Positions 25,401-33,950 of a stretch of DNA of 64,000 nucleotides are shown piece by piece. Position numbers and translations under genes: made by a program. The DNA is from Verrucomicrobiota bacterium (GTDB lineage Bacteria; Verrucomicrobiota; Verrucomicrobiia; CAIQCK01): contig JACRJX010000030.1 of assembly GCA_016235595.1 (NCBI GenBank), positions 1 through 64,000 on the forward strand, read 5' to 3'. A model generated the notes under the pieces. That model saw only the letters and a program-made list of their open reading frames with translations. It was not told where the DNA came from and did not search any database. Within the stretch, counting starts at the first letter, position 1, and every line of letters starts with the position of its first letter.

Positions 25401-25600
25401 ACGCCACCGGCAAGGTCGTCCACCGCCACGCCGAAATCGAAATCAAGAAAGCAGCCCCGTATCAACAGTTGATCCGCCGTTTCACAACGGGCGCTTCCAC
25501 CACGCAGATTCGTTTCCTCCTTAACACCGTCATCCGCTGCCTGTATCAGGAAGGCCATGTCACCTACGACGACTGTTCCCTGGCACAAGATCGCCCATGA
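22484..25600 (+). CDS. Large secreted glycosidase-like protein with malectin-type module
   Basis: The protein has 1,038 residues, with a signal peptide MKHLMTILFGVLVSSAWAA. Residues 25-460 look like an (alpha/alpha)6 barrel glycoside hydrolase or beta-arabinofuranosidase-like catalytic domain. Repeated helix motifs include LNGFVDYYRYTGDPAAIAHV, GLLRAYQLTGNTRWLEAAKHW and the CCGRSLW segment. A beta region follows (about 470-640). A malectin-like module lies at about 665-830 (HEFWVNATVGPGKYHVRLKF, RGEAFVQALEL). A C-terminal CBM4-type sandwich lies at about 850-1035 (NLLINPGFEE at its start, YDDCSLAQD at its end). It probably releases the sugar that the downstream symporter imports. Substrate unknown. 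Confidence 0.78.
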   Translation: MKHLMTILFGVLVSSAWAATVQERYYGHETVHDAHGVIAPWYRGLNGQCDLRVRIAAETLKRYPWTQTTNAIAAYPHYVFTGHWKIAPDGAITPLATVDWHNGDLGQRATSVLNGFVDYYRYTGDPAAIAHVTYMADYVLDHCVTADDHPWPGLFISAPTKGKTYHKADPTGMIQIDIVGSTGEGLLRAYQLTGNTRWLEAAKHWADVLAAKCNLNPGADPWPRYANPDDAKWGKQAFGNKQTSGVVMIARFLDEVIRLGYTGKDNAIVAARDAGRRYLRDKLLPMWWVNDTWGRYFWDWEDAVQSCLITSEVARYIMDNKAEFPNWGCDARNILTLFFNHTSVSPASNGDVYSGAWAYPESSSCCGRSLWYSPMIHAPAFAQYAVETDDAWMRELAYRQMVLQTYDVHETGVSEDNIDGGAIVNGAWFNIAHPLPLRFVLAGIGWLPEEVGASRENHIVRSTAVVNSVSYGDGRIEYTTFDAPANTTEVLRLAFTPRTVTADGKKLEQRANTDANGYAVKMLSNGDAIVTIRHDGAKNIVVAGTDPQQVLDGVALAREGAAVIATFEGNQVRLIGRAGPDGGLADVYLDGQKQLVHIDCWNPTPRNGQVLYYKNGLAQGRHTLKIVPRDEHNPYSKGNLVGVEAVQFSSENKAHGFPSGTGPVETQRMIFGCTSGNDCRDSQGRSWRPATEFITRSSQGTDSVVTSWWPTPATNAISGTSDPELYRYGIHGHEFWVNATVGPGKYHVRLKFAATRGLDTRLNCFDILINGRRVVTKLDVATAAGGPNRALDLVFNDIAPRNGIIEVRFKAARVMDCDKLFRGEAFVQALELGLGDGGRGAQPVSSSAPEPTGNLLINPGFEETNHGATMLRGTQRDVAGWTYQFAGQTKSYIWQEADYIKHPEWGLPEFHSGKGAIRTHGDGNAHTMIAQDVDVAPKTAYTASVWVRTADLHGKGFGHGPKDSASLVLLELDATGKVVHRHAEIEIKKAAPYQQLIRRFTTGASTTQIRFLLNTVIRCLYQEGHVTYDDCSLAQDRP

Positions 25601-27210
25601 ACACGCTGAACTTCATCCTCTTCGGCCTCTACATGGCGTTCACCGTCGCGCTGGGCATCTGGGTCGGGCGGCGGAAGGCATCGGATGCGAAGGACTACTT
25701 CCTCGCAGGTGAAGAACTGCCCTGGTATGCGATCGGCGGCTCGATCATCGCCGCCAACATCAGCACGGAGCACTTCATCGGCATGGTGGGCATCGCCTAC
25801 GCGGTGGGCTTCGTCGTGGCACAATGGGAGTGGGGCAACGTCATCACCTTCTCCGCACTGATCTGGATTTTCCTGCCCTTCTACATCCGGGGAGGCCTTT
25901 ACACGATGCCGGAGTTCCTGGAGCGCCGCTACAACGCGCATTGCCGGTATTTCTTCGCCGTCTGCTGCCTCGTGTTGTGGGTCGTCGCGCAGATGGCGGT
26001 CGTGATGCTCGCTGGCGCGAAGGCGATGCGCGGCATGTTCGATGTCAACGAAACCGTCACCATCGTCGCGCTCGCGTTGCTGGCGGGGAGTTACACGATC
26101 TACGGTGGATTGAAGTCGGTGGCGTGGACGGATTTTCTCCAGTTCGTCGTGATGATGGCCGGCGGTTTGATGGTGGCTGTCATGGGTTTGGCGAAAGTCG
26201 GCGGCCTGTCCGCGCTCATGCACGCGGCGCCGGAGAAATTCAAGATCATCTACCCGATCACCGATTCCGAATATCCGTGGTTGGGCGTGTGGACTTTGTT
26301 CCTCTCGGTGGGCATCTGGTATAACTGCACCAATCAATTCATCGTGCAGCGCTGTCTTGGCGCGCGCAGCGAGTGGGATGCGCGCATGGGCGTGGTGTTC
26401 GCCGGCTTCATGAAGATCCTCCTGCCGCTGCTGGTCGTGATCCCCGGCATTATCGCTTTCCGGCTGTATCCGGGCCTGGCGGACAAGGACCTGGCGTTCC
26501 CGAAACTCGTGCGCGAACTGCTGCCGGTGGGCTTGAGCGGCATTGTGATGGCGGCGCTCGCCAGCGGCATGCTCTCTCACATCAGCTCCGTGCTGAACTC
26601 CTGCAGCACGGTGTTCACGATGGACTTGTATCGTCCATTCCTCGGCAAGAACAAGAGCGACGCGCACATGGTTGCGGTGGGAAGATGGAGCGCGTTCTTG
26701 ATTCTGCTCACGGCAACGTTGCTGGCAGTCTGGTTCACGAAGCGCCAGATGGGCGTCTTCATCGCGATCCAAAACGTCGGCGCGTGGGTGGCGGCGCCGA
26801 TTGCCTCGCTGTTCCTGGTGGGCGTGATGTGGAAGCGGGCCACGGCGGCGGCGGCGACGTTTGTGTTGTGGTTCGGATTTCCATTCACCGCGTTCGTGGA
26901 GCATGTGCTGTTCAAACATGTGGCGGCGCTGCGTCCTTTCGACAACTGGCTGAACCGCACCTTCGTCGTCTGGCTCACCTGCATGGCGCTCATGGTAATT
27001 GTGTCACTCTTGACGCGCGCGCCGTCGCCTGAGAAACTTGCGGGCATCATCTGGTCGCCGAAGATGGCGCCGCTGCCGGCTGCGGAACGCCTGAAGTATG
27101 GCGGCTGGCGCAGCCTGTTCCTGTGGTGGGCGATTTTTGCCGGGGCGGTCGTCGCGCTGTATGCCTACCTGTTTTACTTCCAGCTTTTCGGGCCGGCCAG
27201 AGGACATTGA
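25597..27210 (+). CDS. Sodium:solute symporter (SSS family)
   Basis: The protein has 537 residues with about 13-14 hydrophobic segments. The family landmarks are GRRKASDAKDYFLAGEELPW near the N-terminus, GGSIIAANISTEHFIGMVG, and GGLKSVAWTDFLQFVVMMAG in the middle. It resembles SGLT-like carriers that import sugars, inositol or sialic acid with Na+. Its start overlaps the stop of the secreted glycosidase gene (ATGA). Degradation outside the cell and uptake are thus encoded together. The next gene starts 10 bases after its stop. Confidence 0.92.
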   Translation: MNTLNFILFGLYMAFTVALGIWVGRRKASDAKDYFLAGEELPWYAIGGSIIAANISTEHFIGMVGIAYAVGFVVAQWEWGNVITFSALIWIFLPFYIRGGLYTMPEFLERRYNAHCRYFFAVCCLVLWVVAQMAVVMLAGAKAMRGMFDVNETVTIVALALLAGSYTIYGGLKSVAWTDFLQFVVMMAGGLMVAVMGLAKVGGLSALMHAAPEKFKIIYPITDSEYPWLGVWTLFLSVGIWYNCTNQFIVQRCLGARSEWDARMGVVFAGFMKILLPLLVVIPGIIAFRLYPGLADKDLAFPKLVRELLPVGLSGIVMAALASGMLSHISSVLNSCSTVFTMDLYRPFLGKNKSDAHMVAVGRWSAFLILLTATLLAVWFTKRQMGVFIAIQNVGAWVAAPIASLFLVGVMWKRATAAAATFVLWFGFPFTAFVEHVLFKHVAALRPFDNWLNRTFVVWLTCMALMVIVSLLTRAPSPEKLAGIIWSPKMAPLPAAERLKYGGWRSLFLWWAIFAGAVVALYAYLFYFQLFGPARGH

Positions 27211-27220
27211 GATTGTGACC

Positions 27221-28801
27221 ATGCCAAACAAATCTGCTCCCAACCTGGATTTCAATTCCGTCAACGCCTCGCTCGCCGACGTGATCGGGCGCGAACGCGC
27301 CGAGGCTTCCTGCCGCGCCCGCGCCGCGCTGACCGGCGAAGACGCCGCCCAGCTCACTGCGCTCGCTTGCGAAGCGATTGATTTTCTGCCGGCACATTTC
27401 CTGGCGCGGCAACACGCGTTGCTGAAACAAGTCGGCGAGCGCGTGGCCGGGCCACAAGCGGGCACGCCGATTCGCGGCGCTTCAACGAAGATGTTCGATT
27501 CCGCCACCAAGCCCGGCATGGCGCCGCTGAGCGCGTTGGGGCTTTTCCGGGTCGGCGAGGACGGGCGGCTGTATTTGATTTCCAAGAGCGAGCATTACCA
27601 CACCCCGCTCGGACACGGATTCCCCGGCTACGCGCTGCTGGAGCGCGCGCGGCAGCTGGGCATCCCGAACGCGACGCACAACAACACCCGCGGGCAGATC
27701 ACCCGCCTGCTCGAAGAAGAACTGGTTTGCGCGGCCAACGGACTCGCGCCCGATGACGCTGCGGGTTTGGCGAAAGTCCTCGCCAGTCAGGACCCGTACG
27801 TCTGCAACCGCGTGCTGAATCTCGAAACCGGCAGCCTTGCGGCCGAGGCAGCGCTCAAGATGATTCTCGCCCGCTTCTATCGGATCGAGCCGGGTTACCC
27901 CGCGCCGAAATACCGCGGGCGGACTCCCGTCATCCTCGTGATGGGCAACGACGATGGCGGGTTCCAGGCCAACTACCACGGCACGACGATTCTGATTCAG
28001 GCCGCGCGCGGCATGTGGCCGGAGTTTTACGCCGGGATCGAGAAGGCCGGGTTGTATCGCGTCTGCCCGATCCGGCCCAACAGCATCGCCGACCTCGAAG
28101 CCGCTTTCGCGAAATGGGAGCGCGACGGGCACAAGATCGCGGGCTTCTTCCACGAGATCGTGATGATGAACTACGGCGGCCGTCTGTTGTCGCGCGAGTT
28201 TCTCCAACGCGCCTATGCCCTCTGCCGCCAGCACGACGTGCCGACGGTGGTGGACGAAATCCAATCCTGCCTGTGGCACCACGACTTCTTCATGTTCCGC
28301 GAATGGGATCTCACGCCGTCGTTCGTGGCGGTCGGGAAAGGTTTTCCCGGCGGCGAGTATCCCGCGTCGCGTTTGATCTTCAGCGCCGCGATGGATTGCA
28401 TGCCGCAGTTCGGCGCGCTCGTCACCAACGGCCAGGAGGAGCTCGCCTCGCTCGCCTACCTCGTCACCATGCGCTGGGCGCGCGCGAACGCCCGCGCCAC
28501 CCGCACCGTGGGCGATGACTACGAGACGCGGCTGCGCAAGTTCGCCGCCGCGCACGCGGACAGGATTTCCACCGTCGAAGGCAAACGTCACATGACCACG
28601 CTCTATTTCAAGGAGCTCGACGCCGCGAAAGCCTTCGCCCGCCGCCTCAACGAGAGCGGCCTCGACATCAGCACGCAGACCTACAAGCAGGATTGCCCGC
28701 CTGCCGTGCTCACCAAGATTCCACTGATCGCCACGCGAGCCGTTGTGGATTTCATCCTCACGCGGTTTGAATCGGCAATCCAAGCGAAAGAATCAAAATG
28801 A
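27221..28801 (+). CDS. Class III (PLP) aminotransferase
   Basis: The protein has 526 residues from the ATG at 27221; the longer frame overlaps the symporter in another phase and is not used. The PLP fold has YHGTTILIQAARGMWPEFY-type segments, the Asp block TVVDEIQSCLW, and the Schiff-base Lys at about residue 373 in AVGKGFPGGEYPASR. It resembles glutamate-1-semialdehyde and omega-amino acid aminotransferases, but has an unusually long N-terminal part of about 70 residues. Its partner is the next gene, alanine dehydrogenase. The likely reaction moves an amino group from an amino sugar or polyol derivative to pyruvate. Confidence 0.85.
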   Translation: MPNKSAPNLDFNSVNASLADVIGRERAEASCRARAALTGEDAAQLTALACEAIDFLPAHFLARQHALLKQVGERVAGPQAGTPIRGASTKMFDSATKPGMAPLSALGLFRVGEDGRLYLISKSEHYHTPLGHGFPGYALLERARQLGIPNATHNNTRGQITRLLEEELVCAANGLAPDDAAGLAKVLASQDPYVCNRVLNLETGSLAAEAALKMILARFYRIEPGYPAPKYRGRTPVILVMGNDDGGFQANYHGTTILIQAARGMWPEFYAGIEKAGLYRVCPIRPNSIADLEAAFAKWERDGHKIAGFFHEIVMMNYGGRLLSREFLQRAYALCRQHDVPTVVDEIQSCLWHHDFFMFREWDLTPSFVAVGKGFPGGEYPASRLIFSAAMDCMPQFGALVTNGQEELASLAYLVTMRWARANARATRTVGDDYETRLRKFAAAHADRISTVEGKRHMTTLYFKELDAAKAFARRLNESGLDISTQTYKQDCPPAVLTKIPLIATRAVVDFILTRFESAIQAKESK

Positions 28802-29916
28802 AAATCGGAATCCCCAAAGAGATTAAGATCAAAGAAAACCGCGTCTCCTGCACGCCGGGCGGCGTCCGCATGCTCGTCCAGCAGAAGCACGAAGTCCTTG
28901 TCGAAACCGGCGCGGGCGTCGGCTCCGGTTTTTCCGACGAAATCTACCGCCAAGCCGGCGCCACCATCGTCCCGACCGCTGCCGACGCGTGGGCTGCAGA
29001 AATGGTCATCAAGGTCAAGGAGCCGCAGCACGACGAATATCGCTTCTTGCGACCTGACCTCGTGCTGTTCACCTACCTGCACCTCGCCGCCGAACCGGTC
29101 CTGGCCAAACGCCTCCTCGAAAGCCGTACCTGCGGCATCGCCTACGAAACTGTCGAGGTTGGCCGCCGCCGTCCGCTGCTCGAACCCATGAGCGAAATTG
29201 CCGGGCGCATGAGCACCATCATCGGCTCGTATTACTTGAGCAAGGCGCAGGGCGGGAAGGGCATCCTGCTGGGCGGCGTGCCCGGCGTCCTGCCCGGCAA
29301 TGTGCTGGTGCTCGGCGGCGGCACTTCCGGCATCAACGCTGGCCGCATGGCCGTCGGTCTTGGCGCGGACGTCACCATCCTCGACGTGGACCTGGAGCGG
29401 ATGCGTTTTCTGGACATCACGTTCGATCGCTCGGCGCACACGCTTTATTCCAACGAGCAGAATCTCATCGAGCGCTTGGCTACGGTGGACCTCTTGATCG
29501 GCGCCGTGCTGGTTCCCGGCGCGGCTGCGCCCAAGCTGATCCGCCGCGAGATGCTCGCGGAGATGAAACCCGGTTCCGTGTTTGTGGACATCGCGATTGA
29601 CCAGGGCGGCTGCGCCGAAACCTCGCGCCCGACCACTCACGACGATCCGGTCTTCGTCGAACAGGACGTGATTCATTACTGCGTGACCAACATGCCCGGT
29701 GCTTATGCGCGCACCGCCACGCAGGCGCTCACGAACGCGACGATGCCCTATGCCCTCAAGCTCGCCAATCTTGGCGCTGAGCGCGCGCTCGAACTGATGC
29801 CGGACTTGCGGCACGGCTTGAACACCTGCCAAGGAAAGCTGGTGTATCCGGCTGTCGCCGAAGCACTCGGCCTGCCGTGCTCGCCCAATCCTTTCGACGC
29901 TGCTGTAAAACCATGA
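28798..29916 (+). CDS. ald: Alanine dehydrogenase
   Basis: The protein has 372 residues, the normal length. The start [20 protein letters not shown] has the conserved Lys/Arg substrate residues. The block [11 protein letters not shown] (catalytic region) and the NAD-binding loop [19 protein letters not shown] are present, as is [19 protein letters not shown] near the C-terminus. It converts L-alanine to pyruvate, ammonium and NADH. It overlaps the aminotransferase gene by ATGA, which fits an aminotransferase/Ald cycle that removes amino groups as ammonium. Cytoplasmic. Confidence 0.93.
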   Translation: MKIGIPKEIKIKENRVSCTPGGVRMLVQQKHEVLVETGAGVGSGFSDEIYRQAGATIVPTAADAWAAEMVIKVKEPQHDEYRFLRPDLVLFTYLHLAAEPVLAKRLLESRTCGIAYETVEVGRRRPLLEPMSEIAGRMSTIIGSYYLSKAQGGKGILLGGVPGVLPGNVLVLGGGTSGINAGRMAVGLGADVTILDVDLERMRFLDITFDRSAHTLYSNEQNLIERLATVDLLIGAVLVPGAAAPKLIRREMLAEMKPGSVFVDIAIDQGGCAETSRPTTHDDPVFVEQDVIHYCVTNMPGAYARTATQALTNATMPYALKLANLGAERALELMPDLRHGLNTCQGKLVYPAVAEALGLPCSPNPFDAAVKP

Positions 29917-31064
29917 AAACCATTCGCTTCGGAATCATCGGCGGCGGCTTGATGGGCCGCGAGTTTGCCTCCGCTGCTGCGCGCTGGTGTCACCTTCTGC
30001 AAATGGACGCGCGCCCGGAACTCGTCGCAGTCTGTGACGCAACGCCCGAGCCGCTCCGCTGGTTCACTGAGAACTTCGCCGGTATCAAACAGGCAACCAA
30101 CGATTACAAAGAACTCCTCGCGAACCCGGCAGTGGACGCGGTCTATATCGCCGTGCCCCACAACCTGCACGAGAAGTTGTATGGCGCGGCCATCGAAGCC
30201 GGCAAACATCTCATGGGCGAGAAGCCCTTCGGCATCAACCTCGCCGCCAACCGGGCGATTCTCGCCGTTCTCGCGCAGCATCCGCAGTGTTTCGCGCGCT
30301 GCTCGTCCGAGTTCCCTTTCTTCCCTGCCATGCAGCGCATGGGCCGCATGATCGAGCGCGCCGAGTTCGGCACGATTCTTGAAGTCAACGCCAGCTTCCA
30401 GCACTCCAGCGACCTCGACCCGAACAAGCCGATGAACTGGAAGCGCACCGTCGCCGCCAACGGCGAATACGGCTGCCTCGGCGATCTCGGCCTGCACTCG
30501 CTCCATATGCCGATCCGCGCCGGTTGGGTGCCGCGCAACGTCCGCGCGATCCTGACCCGCGTTTTCAGTCATCGTCCCGGTCGCGATGGCAAACCGGCTC
30601 CCTGTGAAACGTGGGACAACGCCACGCTACTGTGCGAGACCGCCGATCCGGTCACGGGCGCGACCTTTCCGCTCACCATCAAGACGCAGCGCATCGCTCC
30701 CGGTGAAAAGAATTCATGGAATTTCGAAGTGCTCGGCACCCGCCGGTCCGCCCGCTTCTCCACCAAGCAGGCCAACACGATTCAGTTGCTCGATTACAGC
30801 GGCGGCGAACAGCCGTGGCAGCACCTCGACATGGGCCACGAAATGACTTTCCCGACAATCACCGGCGGTATTTTTGAATCCGGTTTCTCCGACGTCATCG
30901 TCCAGATGTGGGCGTCGTTCGTCAGCGAACTCGTGCATCGCAAGACGCCCGGCAAGTTCGCCGGCTGCATCACGCCGCAGGAGACGCATCTGCACCACAA
31001 GATTCTGACTGCGGCGCTGGAATCACATCGCAACGCAACCGTCGTGAAGATTGATCCCGATTGA
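29913..31064 (+). CDS. Gfo/Idh/MocA family oxidoreductase
   Basis: The protein has 383 residues. The start overlaps the alanine dehydrogenase stop (ATGA), which decides between it and the upstream in-frame Met. The N-terminal dinucleotide fold opens IRFGIIGGGLMGREFASAAA. VDAVYIAVPHNLHEKLYGAAIEAGKHLMGEKPFG carries the conserved EKP motif. The C-terminal domain contains GEYGCLGDLGLHSLHMPIRA. No leader is seen, so it is cytoplasmic. It is the second oxidoreductase of the operon and probably oxidises a sugar or polyol intermediate. Substrate unknown. Confidence 0.9.
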   Translation: MKTIRFGIIGGGLMGREFASAAARWCHLLQMDARPELVAVCDATPEPLRWFTENFAGIKQATNDYKELLANPAVDAVYIAVPHNLHEKLYGAAIEAGKHLMGEKPFGINLAANRAILAVLAQHPQCFARCSSEFPFFPAMQRMGRMIERAEFGTILEVNASFQHSSDLDPNKPMNWKRTVAANGEYGCLGDLGLHSLHMPIRAGWVPRNVRAILTRVFSHRPGRDGKPAPCETWDNATLLCETADPVTGATFPLTIKTQRIAPGEKNSWNFEVLGTRRSARFSTKQANTIQLLDYSGGEQPWQHLDMGHEMTFPTITGGIFESGFSDVIVQMWASFVSELVHRKTPGKFAGCITPQETHLHHKILTAALESHRNATVVKIDPD

Positions 31065-31065
31065 T

Positions 31066-32556
31066 ATGTATCTCGGCATAGACATTGGCTCGACCTCGCT
31101 CAAGGCCGCCGTGTTCGATGCGCGGCGCGGACGCCTGCTCGCGCAAACCGGGCAGCGGCTCCCGCTCGACGTGGACAAAACCGGCAAGCGCGAGCAAGAC
31201 CCCGCCGCGCTCATCCGCGCGCTAAGCGCCGTCGCCGGCTCACTGCGCCACCAAGTCGGCAACCGCTGGGCCAAGGTGCGCGGAATCGGCCTCGCCACGC
31301 AGGGCGGCAGCGCGATCCTCGTCAACCGCAAGACCGGCGTTCCCTCGACACAGATGATTCTGTGGAACGACACGCGCGCCTTCGGCCACTTCCACAAGAT
31401 TGCCGCCAGGTTTCCGCCGCGCTGGTGGCGCGCCTTTTCGCTGCGCGACGAACCGGGCATGGGTTTGGCCCGCGCGCAGTGGTTGCGCGAGAAGTGGCCG
31501 CGACTCTTCAAGGGCAATCCACTCTGCGTCGGCGCGGGCGAACACGTTTATTTTGCGCTCACCGGTGAATGGCGGCAGGACGCCTGTCACGCGCTGCAAT
31601 CCGGCTGTTACGACGCCCGACATCACCGGCTCACCACGCGTCCGCTGGCTGAACTCGGTTTGCCGACGGACTTCTTCGCGCCGCTGCGGCGGGGACACGA
31701 GACGCATCCGCTCACGCGGGACGCGGCTGCCTGGCTGAAGCTGCCCGCCGGCGTTCCGGTAGCCGGTCCCTACAACGACCACGAGGCCGGCTATCTGTCG
31801 GCGTTCCATGTCTCACGTCATCCGCTCGAATGTTCGCTCGGCACGGCGTGGGTCGGTAATTTTGTTCTCCCGCCCGCGTGTCGTGGCGGAGCGCCGTTCC
31901 AACTGTGCATCGCCGCTCCGACCGGAACAGGCCGGCTGGTCATCATGCCGCTGCTGACCGGCAACGTTACTCTGGATTGGGCGCTCGCAACCTTCGTTCA
32001 TACCGACCACAAAACCGCGCTCGCGCGGGCCGCCAGAATCCTGTCCGAACAACTGCTGCCGCCACCGGGTCTCGTCGCATTGCCTTGGCTCAACCGCCCC
32101 AACGCGCTCCGTCCCGCGCACACCGGCTCCGCGGCATTTTTCGGCATCGGCCCGGCCACGACACATGCCGACTTCTTTCGCGCGGCGGTCGCTGCGATGG
32201 CCTTCGAGTTCGCCCGCGTGTTCGATCCCGTTGCGGGGTCAGGCGCGGTTGACAGTCTCGTGCTCTGCGGCGGCACCGCGAAGAATGCGCACATTCGGTC
32301 GTTGTTCACTGCGTTGTTCACGCCGCTGCCGGTTCATCGCGTGATCGAAACTGAACTGATGGGCGCCCGGGGTTGTCTCTACGCTTTCGATCCGAAGATC
32401 GCGCGCGCGGCCACCGAGCCGGTTCGTTGCGATGCCGGTCTCGACCGGAAGGCGCTGGCGGAAGCCCGGTCACTTTACTTGGAAACGTCTGAGCGCCTTT
32501 ACGGTCACGTGCGGGCCGGCAAACCCTACGCGCTCACCATGCCGGAGAAGAAATGA
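31066..32556 (+). CDS. FGGY-like carbohydrate kinase
   Basis: The protein has 496 residues. The start YLGIDIGSTSLKAAVFDARR is the classic ASKHA phosphate-1 motif. GIGLATQGGSAILVN and LWNDTRAF match the FGGY sugar-binding region. Later GPYNDHEAGYLSA supplies the catalytic Asp-type position, and DSLVLCGGTAKNAHIRSLF is the adenosine motif. It phosphorylates a sugar or polyol with ATP. The gene starts one base after the preceding stop and overlaps the next by ATGA. It probably traps the product of the oxidoreductases or isomerase. Confidence 0.88.
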   Translation: MYLGIDIGSTSLKAAVFDARRGRLLAQTGQRLPLDVDKTGKREQDPAALIRALSAVAGSLRHQVGNRWAKVRGIGLATQGGSAILVNRKTGVPSTQMILWNDTRAFGHFHKIAARFPPRWWRAFSLRDEPGMGLARAQWLREKWPRLFKGNPLCVGAGEHVYFALTGEWRQDACHALQSGCYDARHHRLTTRPLAELGLPTDFFAPLRRGHETHPLTRDAAAWLKLPAGVPVAGPYNDHEAGYLSAFHVSRHPLECSLGTAWVGNFVLPPACRGGAPFQLCIAAPTGTGRLVIMPLLTGNVTLDWALATFVHTDHKTALARAARILSEQLLPPPGLVALPWLNRPNALRPAHTGSAAFFGIGPATTHADFFRAAVAAMAFEFARVFDPVAGSGAVDSLVLCGGTAKNAHIRSLFTALFTPLPVHRVIETELMGARGCLYAFDPKIARAATEPVRCDAGLDRKALAEARSLYLETSERLYGHVRAGKPYALTMPEKK

Positions 32557-33944
32557 AGAGACCCAAAGTTGGACTGCTGCCCTTGTATTTGAAGTTCTAC
32601 GACGGCGTCTTGCCGGACCTTGCGGCCCAAGTCGCGCCGTTCGTCGAGCACGTCCAGACGCATCTCGGTCGCGCCGGGCTTGATGTCGTCGTTGCGCCCA
32701 TCGGACGGACGCGTCCGGATTTCGCGAGTGCCGTGGAGCGGTTCGAGTCGGAGGACGTGGACGCAATCATCACGCTGCACCTCGCCTACTCGCCCTCGGG
32801 TGAATCCGCCGAGGTGCTCGCCCAATCGCGGCTGCCCATCATCATGCTCGACACAACGCCGGACCGCGACTTCGGCGGTCACGTGAACCCGATGCGCCTT
32901 CTGGAAAACCACGGCATCCACGGCTTGCAGGATTTGGCGTCGGTGCTGCGACGGTTGGGCAAGCCGTATCGCGTCGTCGCCGGCCATCTCGACGATCCAA
33001 GCGTGATCCAGCGGTGCGCGGCGGCGGCTCGAGCGGCGCGGGCGGCGCAGTGTTTACGCTCGATGCGTGTCCTGCGGATCGGCGGAGTGTTTCCGGGCAT
33101 GGACGACTTCGCGGTGTCCGACGACGTGCTCCAACGAATTCTCGGCATTGCAGTTGAGAACATCGAACCCGATGGACTCGCCGACGCTGTCAACGCCGTC
33201 AGCAAAGATGCCATCGCCGCCGAGATCGCCGCCGACCAGAAACAATTCTGCGTGAAATGCGACGGGGCGGTTCACGCGCGTTCTGTCCGCATCGGGCTTG
33301 GCCTGCGCCGGTTTCTCGACCGCGGCGGCTTCGGTGCGTTCAGTCTCAATTTTCTCGCCTTCAAGGAATCCACCGGTCCCGTCAACACCGTCCCGTTCCT
33401 CGAATGCTGCAAAGCGATGGCGCGCGGGACCGGCTACGCCGGCGAAGGCGACGCGCTCACGGCCGCGCTCGTCGGAGCGCTGTTGCAGGGATTCGGAGCA
33501 GCCACCTTCACCGAGATGTTCTGTCCCGACTGGGCCGGCCAATCGCTGTTCCTCTCGCACATGGGCGAAATCAACCCCGCCGTCGCCGCCGCGCAACCGC
33601 TGCTCTACGAAAAAGAATACCCGTTCACCCCCGCGCTGAATCCGGCGACGATCGCCTGTGCCCCGCGACCGGGACGCGCAACGCTGGTGAACCTCTCACC
33701 CGGTCCGAACGACAGCTTCCGTCTCATCACCGCGCCGGTCGAAGTGCTCGCCGACGGCACACATCCCGACCTGAATCGCTGGGTGCGCGGCTGGATTCGT
33801 CCCGCGATGCCGCTGGCGCGGTTTCTCGAAGAGTTCTCGCATCTCGGCGGCACGCACCACAGCGTCCTGATGTTCGACGATCACGTCGAGGCGCTGGCGC
33901 ACTTCAGCGAGTTGTTAAAGATCGAACACTGCAACATTTCCTGA
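32553..33944 (+). CDS. L-fucose isomerase-like protein
   Basis: The protein has 463 residues. It belongs to the fucose/arabinose isomerase superfamily by its N-terminal domain (KVGLLPLYLKFYDGVLPDL, AIITLHLAYSPSGESAEVL, LPIIMLDTTPD). The C-terminal part has LEEFSHLGGTHHSVLMFDDH, resembling the metal and substrate His region. Family members interconvert aldose and ketose sugars with Mn2+. It sits between the kinase (ATGA overlap) and the amidohydrolase (6-base gap). The region around residues 155-185 is Ala-rich and may be a linker. Confidence 0.82.
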   Translation: MKRPKVGLLPLYLKFYDGVLPDLAAQVAPFVEHVQTHLGRAGLDVVVAPIGRTRPDFASAVERFESEDVDAIITLHLAYSPSGESAEVLAQSRLPIIMLDTTPDRDFGGHVNPMRLLENHGIHGLQDLASVLRRLGKPYRVVAGHLDDPSVIQRCAAAARAARAAQCLRSMRVLRIGGVFPGMDDFAVSDDVLQRILGIAVENIEPDGLADAVNAVSKDAIAAEIAADQKQFCVKCDGAVHARSVRIGLGLRRFLDRGGFGAFSLNFLAFKESTGPVNTVPFLECCKAMARGTGYAGEGDALTAALVGALLQGFGAATFTEMFCPDWAGQSLFLSHMGEINPAVAAAQPLLYEKEYPFTPALNPATIACAPRPGRATLVNLSPGPNDSFRLITAPVEVLADGTHPDLNRWVRGWIRPAMPLARFLEEFSHLGGTHHSVLMFDDHVEALAHFSELLKIEHCNIS

Positions 33945-33950
33945 CCCACC

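Noticed and set aside
25564-26919. Minus-strand frame of 451 codons opposite the symporter
   Set aside because: It is made of charged low-complexity sequence typical of antisense frames; the symporter on the other strand is clear.
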